A stretch of DNA of 37,072 bases from Myxococcota bacterium (GTDB lineage: Bacteria > Myxococcota_A > Polyangia > Polyangiales > Houyiibacteriaceae), in NCBI GenBank assembly GCA_020629955.1, contig JAHDCI010000037.1, forward strand, positions 1 to 37,072, in the 5' to 3' direction. Under the pieces are notes generated by a model, which worked only from the letters and a program-made list of their open reading frames with translations, was not told the DNA's origin and made no database searches. This document shows, piece by piece, positions 31,339 to 37,072 of the stretch (positions are counted from its first letter, which is position 1; every line of letters starts with the position of its first letter). The position numbers and the translations under genes are program-made.

Positions 31339-33392
31339 CGGCGCCGCCTCCGCCGCCGGGTCCTGCGGGGCTCTTCTTGTGGAATGACAAACGACGCGTT
31401 GACCCGCGGGTCGGTCTGCACTTCGCCAGAAACTGCGCGGTATTGCTGTTCGCCAGCAAGCTCCCCGTACACCTTTACCCAGCTTCGAAGTTCGATATTC
31501 GCGGCACTGGGATAGACGACCCAGAGCGGGCACTGCTCACCGCGGGCACATCCTTGCACGACCATCTGCAACGTGGTCTCGCCGCCTTGCACGTTGACGT
31601 TATAAACCTGTCCGACGAAGGCGACTCGGCCGCCGCGATGGGCATTGGGGTCTTCCGCGATGCGGGCGTACGTTAAGGATTCATCGATTTCGTAGCTCGC
31701 CGCGACTTCCGCAAGGTTATTCACGCGCTGTACTTGAAATACGCGCCGCCTCGGAATCGTCCCTTCTTGTCGGGCTTCCAGGACATGCTCCTGCTCTCCC
31801 GTTGCGGAAGAATCGATGCTCGCTTCGAAGCGTCCCTCTTCGACAGAAATCGCGTTTCCATCGAGGGTGAGTGTGGCGCCATTCGCGGCAACACCGGCCA
31901 CTGAGACCGCGTCTTGATCCGTGACCGTTCTTGCACCGGGCCGGTCGACGTCGAGCGTCGCGCGCGGGATGCGCAACCGAACGGAGCCCGTCGAGGCCTC
32001 CGCGTTCGGCGGGTTCACAACGTAGGCGATTTCCGCGCTGAACTCGGGTGTGTCCGCGTCAAGCGCGAGCGGGACCTCGTATTCACCGTGACCGTTGGTG
32101 TCCAGCGTAAGCGGTGCTTCGGCGAGCGTCACCGTCGATCCCGGGGCTGCGTCGACCACCACCGCGATTCGGGGAGGTGTCGCGCTCAATCCACTGACAT
32201 CTGCGCGAACGCGGTACGCGATATCGAGAATCACTTCCGCGGATTCTGCATCTCCGCTTGCGGAGACGAGTTCAAGGGATAGTGGGTTTTCGCCGAGGTT
32301 TAGGTGACGTCCCTCGAGTGGGATTTCGGCGACGCCATTTACGAGTGCGACCTCGGTTCCGTCGAAGCGAATCTTCGAGCCCTCCGAGGCACTTGGAGCC
32401 CCGATTCGCAGCACTTCGGCACCATCGACCTCTGCGATCGACGCGCTCAGCTCCGGTCCCTTGGAGAGAAAGTACCAACCGAGCGCGCCGAGACCGGCGA
32501 GCAGCGTCAGCGCGAAAAGCCCGATCAAAATGCCGCGAATCGGTGAGCTTTTTGCTGGGGTCGCGACGACTTCCTCGTCGTCGTAGTCTTCCGCCACCTG
32601 GCCAGGTTGAGGTGGCTGGGCAACGCCGAGCATCGTTCGATTGGAAGGAGCGATTGGCTTTCGGCGATTGCCTGCGGGCTTTTGTGCTTGGGGCGGTGGC
32701 TGCGCCATCCCGAGCATCGTGCGGTTCGTATTCGGGCTCGGTTTTTGCTGCTTCGCGGGTCCCGCGGATTCTGACGTGGCCGGGCTCGTTGGCGCGGGAG
32801 CGCTCGCCTCGCGCGCCTCGATGGTCTTCTGCTCCGGAACGGTGTCCACGGGGCTAGGCTCGCTCGCGACCGGTGAAGGAACAGGCGCCATCCCCATCAT
32901 CGTACGTTTCGCGGCCTTTTCTGGCTCGGAAGGCGGGCTCGGTGGCGGCATATCCAGCATCGTCCGCTGGCCCGCGTTGCTATCGGCGGTCTCCACATGC
33001 GCAGCGCTGACCTCGCGACGAGCAGCTTCCTGCGGAGCGCTACCGCCGAGATTCATTGGGACTGCCGGCATCCCCATAACCGTTTGTTTCATGGAAGGCG
33101 CCGATGATTCATTCTGTGGCGCGGGGCTACTCATCGGAGAAGCGGGAGCGCTCATCGGAGAGGCGGGTGCGCTCATCGGAGAAGCCGGGCCGCCGGTCTC
33201 TGGACGCATTGGAACAGCGGACATGCCGAGCATCGTTTTGGCCGCGGCCTTTTTCGCCGGAATGGGGGGATCGGTTGGGGCCGGCGCTGCTTGGGGCGCG
33301 CCGTCGCTACGGTAGTCATGCCCGCATTGCCCACAGAAATGTCCGACTTGCGGCCGTTGGGCGCCGCACGCCGGGCAGGATTCAGCTGTCAT
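31335..33392 (-). CDS. Zinc-ribbon membrane protein with six TMLGM-type repeats
   Basis: 685 residues. Zinc ribbon with C6, C9, C20, C23. A long disordered Pro/Ala-rich cytoplasmic region (about 30-280) contains six short motifs of the form [K/R/Q]T[M/V][L/M]-x-[M/V] at T53, T104, T144, T164, T225 and T253, and a triple ASPMSAP-like repeat at 70-88. TM at about 286-309. The external part is beta-rich with Ig-like segments and a final OB-like segment (GRVAFVGQVYNVNV to VYGELAGEQQYRAVSGE), ending RRTRRRRRRR. It precedes the kinase in a GTGA overlap. No named family; partner or substrate role inferred. Confidence 0.75.
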   Translation of the reverse strand: MTAESCPACGAQRPQVGHFCGQCGHDYRSDGAPQAAPAPTDPPIPAKKAAAKTMLGMSAVPMRPETGGPASPMSAPASPMSAPASPMSSPAPQNESSAPSMKQTVMGMPAVPMNLGGSAPQEAARREVSAAHVETADSNAGQRTMLDMPPPSPPSEPEKAAKRTMMGMAPVPSPVASEPSPVDTVPEQKTIEAREASAPAPTSPATSESAGPAKQQKPSPNTNRTMLGMAQPPPQAQKPAGNRRKPIAPSNRTMLGVAQPPQPGQVAEDYDDEEVVATPAKSSPIRGILIGLFALTLLAGLGALGWYFLSKGPELSASIAEVDGAEVLRIGAPSASEGSKIRFDGTEVALVNGVAEIPLEGRHLNLGENPLSLELVSASGDAESAEVILDIAYRVRADVSGLSATPPRIAVVVDAAPGSTVTLAEAPLTLDTNGHGEYEVPLALDADTPEFSAEIAYVVNPPNAEASTGSVRLRIPRATLDVDRPGARTVTDQDAVSVAGVAANGATLTLDGNAISVEEGRFEASIDSSATGEQEHVLEARQEGTIPRRRVFQVQRVNNLAEVAASYEIDESLTYARIAEDPNAHRGGRVAFVGQVYNVNVQGGETTLQMVVQGCARGEQCPLWVVYPSAANIELRSWVKVYGELAGEQQYRAVSGEVQTDPRVNASFVIPQEEPRRTRRRRRRR

Positions 33393-33493
33393 CTCGCGGC
33401 GAGTCTACCGAAAGCACAGCCGTATTCCCAGCTTCGGATGACGCGCGATTGAATTCCCGGTGCGGGGTCAGGTCGATGCATCGCGAAGAGGGA

Positions 33494-33536
33494 AAACGCA
33501 AAAGGCCCGCCGAGCGAAAGATCGCGGGCGGGCCTT
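33494..33536 (-). terminator. Rho-independent terminator of the GH-like lipoprotein gene
   Basis: AAGGCCCGCC (33502-33511) pairs with GGCGGGCCTT (33527-33536), extended by GCGA/TCGC around an AAGA loop. On the minus strand the stem is followed by TTTTGCGTTTTCC. It lies 14 bp after the stop of the minus-strand gene. Confidence 0.85.
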
Positions 33537-33550
33537 GCTTGGATTGCGGC

Positions 33551-36037
33551 TTAGGGACGTTCCGCGATCGCGACGCACTCCGCGTGGCCGCACGGTTCGA
33601 CATCCTCCTGCCAACGGAGAACGGCGTCGTACTTGGGCGCGTCCGCGCGGGCTGTGCCGAGCGCAGGCGTGATGCCGAAGTTGCCGAACATCGAGTAACT
33701 GCGGGGGCTCGTGTAGAGAACGATCGGTCCGCCGCCAAGTCCGCGCCAGCGGGCGAGGAAATCAAAGTACATCTCCGCCATTCGGGGATCGAGGTTTGCT
33801 TGCTCAAAGAGAGGTGTGATGTGCCAACGGATCGACGCTTCTTCTCGAGCATCCCCTGTCTGCACAGAGAACGCCCGGAGCGACTGACCGCCTTCGTACA
33901 TAATCATCTCGAAGCCGTGGCGTTCGATGATCTCCGCGTGGGTCTCGACCTGATCGAAGAGCGCGTCGATCGCGAAGGGATCGTTGGGGTTGTTCAGCAT
34001 CTCGAAGACGTCCTCGACGGAGCGAGACGTGAAGTAGGTCTTCGGGGTCAGCTCTCGGTCGGTGCACGCCGCGGGCCAAACGTTGGTGTAACAGCCGTAG
34101 AAGTAGGGTGCGAGACCAAAGCCGTCGATATCGCCCGGCTCAACGTATCCGAGCAGCTCCTCGGTCAGCGGCGCATTTCGGAAGAAACCTGCGAGCACTC
34201 GGTAGACATCGTGCGAGTCGTTGCTCTCGTATACATCGAAGACTTCCACGGAGCGCCGAGCGTAGTATTCGCGACCTGCCGCTGCGCGATCACCATCTCC
34301 ATAGCCGCGTTCCACGCCGAGCCTTTCTGCGTAGTGGAACCCGAGGAAGTGACCGTTCCACATCTCGTTTCCAAGCTCGAGGTATACGGTCGCTCCCTCG
34401 AAAAGGTGGAGGTTCGCGTATGCGGCCATCTCTCGGATGTAGTCATCGCTCATCGTTGGATCGAAGACGATCCAGGGATTGATTTCGACGCTATTGGCAA
34501 GGGCGATCAAAGCCTCGATCGGAATTCCACGGGTGTCTTCATAGAGGTAGCGACCGGGAGATCCGAAGGAGAAAGCATCCATGGAAGGTCGATCTTCCCA
34601 ATCCGAGACGTGCGAGAGGCAGCGGCTTTGGATTGTGCCGTCTTCGTTGCGGCAATCGGGGGGAGTCTGCGGGGTGGATTCCATCGCTGCGCCGAGGCGC
34701 ATCGTCGAAAAGTCCTTTAGGAACCAAAGCATCTCCGGGTTAAAGACAAACGCGTTGCGGTCCGCAGAGAGCAAGGCTTCGAAGCTTCGGTACTCGCCCG
34801 GTCCGACGCAGGGGCTGGCGTCCATGACGTGCACTGAGGGGTTGATCGCGCAGTAGCCACCCGGCATCACGACGCGGATATTCCGAATATGGTTGCCCGC
34901 CGTGACCCAGTTGACCCGTAGCCACATCTGGTTGGAGCTGCTCGCCTCCGGGTGAATTTCGATGATATCCCGGCCCGGAGTGCGTTCGACCAAGGTCGCG
35001 CTGCCGCCGTACGACAGGCTTCCCTCGCCGTCGTAGAGAACGGTGTAGGTGCCGTGCGGAATGCCTTCGGTTTGGCCGCGGATGAGCGAGCTGAGGACCA
35101 CGGCGCCTTCGGGTACCTCGGTGATCCAGCCGTGTTCATCCACCGGAAGCTCGATGCGCCGGCCGGAGTAGTCCTCGAAGGGGGTCGCGGTGCGGAAGAG
35201 ATCGGCGAAGACGAGGCTTGGTCCGACGAGCGGTGACTGCGTTCCAGCGGAGTTGAGGTTCACTCCGACGCCGCGCTCCATGATGCGTGCCGGGACTCGG
35301 CGCCAGCGAAGGAGCTGACGTGCGAGAGAGCGCTCGAAGAGGTCGACCGGGGCCGAGAAATCGAGCTCGAGGGTTTGCTCGTGACCGTAGAGGAAGATGT
35401 GTTCACGGCCTTCGAGATGCCAACTCAAAACGAAGCGCAGGAGGTTCTTGTAGTTGGCCGCGTCACGCTCGATGATGTTCTCGTTTTCCTCGATGGCGAC
35501 GTGAACGACATAGCCGTTGGCGAAGCAGTAGGAGATGTGGGTCGAGTCGCGCTTGTCGAGATCGCCGGAACCGTTCGTGCGTTCGCGCGCGGCTGCGCAT
35601 TGCTCCGGTGTCGCGGGTTCTTCCCCGCGAACGAATCGTACGTTCGCGAGAGGTACGCTCTCGCCGGTGATGTTGTGGCGAATCATGAGGCGCGCGCGAG
35701 AATCGCGTACCGGTTCGAGAATCGCCTGCACAGATGGGGGTGTCGCGCTGGGCGAAGGAGCCGGGTTGGGATTCCCATCCGGATCGTTGGCCGGCGTCAT
35801 TTCGCCAGGCTCCATTTCGCCAGGCTCCATGTCATCCGGCGCCATCTCGCTAGGCTCCATGTCATCGGGTGGAAGCATGGTGTCGTTGACGTCGTCTCCT
35901 TCACCGAGCCCTTCGCCCATCGGGGCGGCACACGCACCGAAGAAGAGCGCGCTGAGAAGTACGCAGAGCGGCGCCAAGCAAGGGCGCATGGTCGCTCGGG
36001 TCGAACCGGGTTTTGAGACTTGAGAGTGGGCAGACAT
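33551..36037 (-). CDS. Large lipoprotein with clan GH-A-like glycosidase barrel
   Basis: 828 residues. ATG 36037 is chosen for AAGGAG 7 nt upstream; it gives an N-terminal signal with LFFGAC (Cys36). A disordered linker follows with repeated (D/E)MEP/EMAP units (about 53-80). The N-terminal half is beta-rich. The C-terminal barrel contains VYLELGNEMWNG with N557-E558, the usual acid/base motif of clan GH-A, and MIMYEGGQS with E715 as a likely nucleophile; the 157-residue spacing fits. Related lipid-anchored proteins are often called cellulose-binding. The substrate is unknown. It is transcribed alone and ends in a strong terminator. Confidence 0.72.
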   Translation of the reverse strand: MSAHSQVSKPGSTRATMRPCLAPLCVLLSALFFGACAAPMGEGLGEGDDVNDTMLPPDDMEPSEMAPDDMEPGEMEPGEMTPANDPDGNPNPAPSPSATPPSVQAILEPVRDSRARLMIRHNITGESVPLANVRFVRGEEPATPEQCAAARERTNGSGDLDKRDSTHISYCFANGYVVHVAIEENENIIERDAANYKNLLRFVLSWHLEGREHIFLYGHEQTLELDFSAPVDLFERSLARQLLRWRRVPARIMERGVGVNLNSAGTQSPLVGPSLVFADLFRTATPFEDYSGRRIELPVDEHGWITEVPEGAVVLSSLIRGQTEGIPHGTYTVLYDGEGSLSYGGSATLVERTPGRDIIEIHPEASSSNQMWLRVNWVTAGNHIRNIRVVMPGGYCAINPSVHVMDASPCVGPGEYRSFEALLSADRNAFVFNPEMLWFLKDFSTMRLGAAMESTPQTPPDCRNEDGTIQSRCLSHVSDWEDRPSMDAFSFGSPGRYLYEDTRGIPIEALIALANSVEINPWIVFDPTMSDDYIREMAAYANLHLFEGATVYLELGNEMWNGHFLGFHYAERLGVERGYGDGDRAAAGREYYARRSVEVFDVYESNDSHDVYRVLAGFFRNAPLTEELLGYVEPGDIDGFGLAPYFYGCYTNVWPAACTDRELTPKTYFTSRSVEDVFEMLNNPNDPFAIDALFDQVETHAEIIERHGFEMIMYEGGQSLRAFSVQTGDAREEASIRWHITPLFEQANLDPRMAEMYFDFLARWRGLGGGPIVLYTSPRSYSMFGNFGITPALGTARADAPKYDAVLRWQEDVEPCGHAECVAIAERP

Positions 36038-36087
36038 CGAAAGCTCCTTCATCTCCGCGCGCTTGAGCGACGCGGGCGGCAGGAGCT

Positions 36088-36104
36088 TTCACCTAAACGG
36101 TGAA
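36088..36104 (-). promoter_or_regulatory. Palindrome upstream of the GH-like lipoprotein
   Basis: TTCACC-TAAAC-GGTGAA, a perfect 6-5-6 inverted repeat, about 50 bp upstream of the ATG. It may be a repressor site or a 5' RNA hairpin. Further upstream TTCAGATTT occurs twice (36122-36130 and 36140-36148, period 18 bp), which may form a second element. Confidence 0.4.
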
Positions 36105-36180
36105 CCAGCACGGAAATCGTTTTCAGATTTCGAGCAAGGTTCAGATTTTGTCGAATGCGCCGAAAATGTAGAGGTCTCCA

Positions 36181-36220
36181 GAAAAAGAAAACCCGCTCTC
36201 CTTGGGAAGAGAGCCGGTTT
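36181..36220 (-). terminator. Rho-independent terminator of the bamD-like gene
   Basis: GCTCTC (36195-36200) and GAGAGC (36209-36214) form the inner stem, extended past one mismatch by CC/GG and AAA/TTT. On the minus strand it is followed by TTTTCTTTTTC. It lies 36 bp after the stop of the minus-strand gene. Confidence 0.85.
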
Positions 36221-36255
36221 CATGGAATGAACGTCGCTCGAACTTACGAGCGCGC

Positions 36256-37038
36256 TCAGTTCGCAAGTCTGGTTCGCGCGTTGCCCGCTTCTTCGCTATC
36301 GGGGAAGCGTTCGACCAACTCCTGAAGGGCCTCGTTTGCCTCGCTCGGCTCGTTCATTGCGGTCAGAGCGTCGGCCAAGAGCAAGAGAGCTTCCGGTTCA
36401 ACCTCGGAGCCGGAGTAGCTATTGAGGAGCGTGCGCAGTCGCAGAATGACCGCGGAGTGAGCATCGCGTCGTGCGTAGAAGCGGGCCGCATAGAGCTCGT
36501 GCTCGGCGAGAATATTGAGACAGCGGCGCTCCATCTCGCGGGCCTCGGCGACACGTTCGTGTTCCGGGTGATCGAGGATAAAGCGGCGAAGCTGCCGAAG
36601 CGCTTCGTGCACCTTTCGCTGATCGCGCTGATGCGTCGGCGGAGACAGCAGCCATTCGGTCGGGATCTCATCATAGTGCGCAAACGCGACCTGGAATCGG
36701 GCGTAAGGGACGAGGTCGTGGGAGGGACGGAAACGAATAAACTGACGGTAGGCGGCAATCGCTTCGACGTTCAGGTCTTGCTTAAGCTTGCAGTCCGCGA
36801 TGCGGAGTTCGGAGAGCGCCGCAAAACGGGAATACGGGTAGTGGCGACGAACGCTGCGGAACATGGGCTCCGCGGCGAGGCAATCGTCCGAACGAAACTC
36901 GGAGAGCGCGCGGGTATAGGCTTCTTCCGCGTTTGCGCCGTAGTTCTCAAGAGAGCTGCGGTTGGACGAGCCCATATTGGACTCACACGCGGTGAGCACC
37001 ATCGCCGAAGCTGCCAGAATAACCGAAAGACGTTTCAC
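36256..37038 (-). CDS. bamD: BamD-like outer-membrane assembly lipoprotein
   Basis: 260 residues. Lipoprotein signal MKRLSVILAASAMVLTAC with lipobox LTAC and Cys18. The rest is TPR-type helices: NAEEAYTRALSEFRSDDCLAAEPMFRSVRRHYPYSRFAALSELRIADCKL, then a second 'AIAAYRQFIRFRPSH' repeat and a final 'ANEALQELVERFPDSEEAGNARTRL'. The pattern 'A-F..v...yP.S.....A.l..A.' is that of BamD/YfiO, the periplasmic lipoprotein of the beta-barrel assembly machine. It could be another TPR lipoprotein of similar build. It is transcribed from near the window edge and has its own terminator. Confidence 0.8.
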   Translation of the reverse strand: MKRLSVILAASAMVLTACESNMGSSNRSSLENYGANAEEAYTRALSEFRSDDCLAAEPMFRSVRRHYPYSRFAALSELRIADCKLKQDLNVEAIAAYRQFIRFRPSHDLVPYARFQVAFAHYDEIPTEWLLSPPTHQRDQRKVHEALRQLRRFILDHPEHERVAEAREMERRCLNILAEHELYAARFYARRDAHSAVILRLRTLLNSYSGSEVEPEALLLLADALTAMNEPSEANEALQELVERFPDSEEAGNARTRLAN

Positions 37039-37072
37039 AGCTTCTTGGTAGCGCGCGCTCCGTGCAGGTCAA

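Noticed and set aside
33104-34720. 538-codon open frame on the plus strand
   Set aside because: It lies opposite the GH-like lipoprotein and zinc-ribbon genes, has no domain signal, and reads as an antisense shadow of GC-rich coding DNA.

Overview
This window is a gene-dense piece of a GC-rich Gram-negative chromosome. Several features point to a member of the Myxococcota (formerly Deltaproteobacteria): a complete type II secretion (T2SS) operon that includes GspN, a sigma-54-type promoter, a zinc-ribbon/transmembrane Ser/Thr kinase, Spy-like and multi-haem lipoproteins, and several proteins ending in poly-arginine. The taxon is an inference from gene content. No rRNA, tRNA, CRISPR array, transposase or phage gene was seen.

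Layout. (1) 1-3240, plus strand: the tail of an amidohydrolase, moaB, a hot-dog thioesterase, pabB and a 2OG-Fe(II) oxygenase, closely packed. (2) 3241-3542: regulatory gap with repeated TGAC/TGTC elements and a near-perfect sigma-54 (-24/-12) promoter. (3) 3543-20261, plus strand: one long T2SS operon in the order gspC, PDZ lipoprotein, gspD, gspE, gspF, [GspG-like anchored protein], gspG, [anchored GspG copy], three small one-TM proteins (one of 49 codons), gspH, gspI, gspJ, gspK, gspL, gspM, gspN. Most junctions are 4-nt ATGA overlaps. (4) 20281-24557, minus strand: YiiX-like permuted NlpC/P60 protein, a hypothetical, pcnB, Spy-like protein, glyoxalase and a His-rich lipoprotein. (5) 24682-25164, plus strand: a stand-alone cyclic-nucleotide-binding-type protein. 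(6) 25211-28058, minus strand: tetrahaem cytochrome lipoprotein behind two tandem secreted paralogues. (7) 28196-33392, minus strand: a three-gene overlapping operon of zinc-ribbon protein with six TMLGM-type repeats, Ser/Thr kinase with PPC-like external domains, and a secreted beta-propeller. (8) 33551-37038, minus strand: a large clan-GH-A-like lipoprotein and a BamD-like lipoprotein, each followed by a clear terminator.

How the genes work together. The T2SS operon encodes nearly the whole machine: secretin, ATPase, inner-membrane platform, major and minor pseudopilins. GspO (prepilin peptidase) is not in the window. It differs from textbook systems in several ways: a duplicated HR/PDZ module as a separate lipoprotein, a Gly-rich insertion in the secretin gate region, Met/Ala-rich low-complexity segments in GspC, GspD and GspN, a roughly 130-residue insertion in the GspE zinc domain, and a five-gene insert of small membrane proteins around gspG. 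Two of those five carry GspG-like globular domains on uncleavable anchors. The kinase operon is the second candidate system: a membrane kinase, a likely substrate or partner with repeated threonine motifs, and a periplasmic propeller, all translationally coupled.
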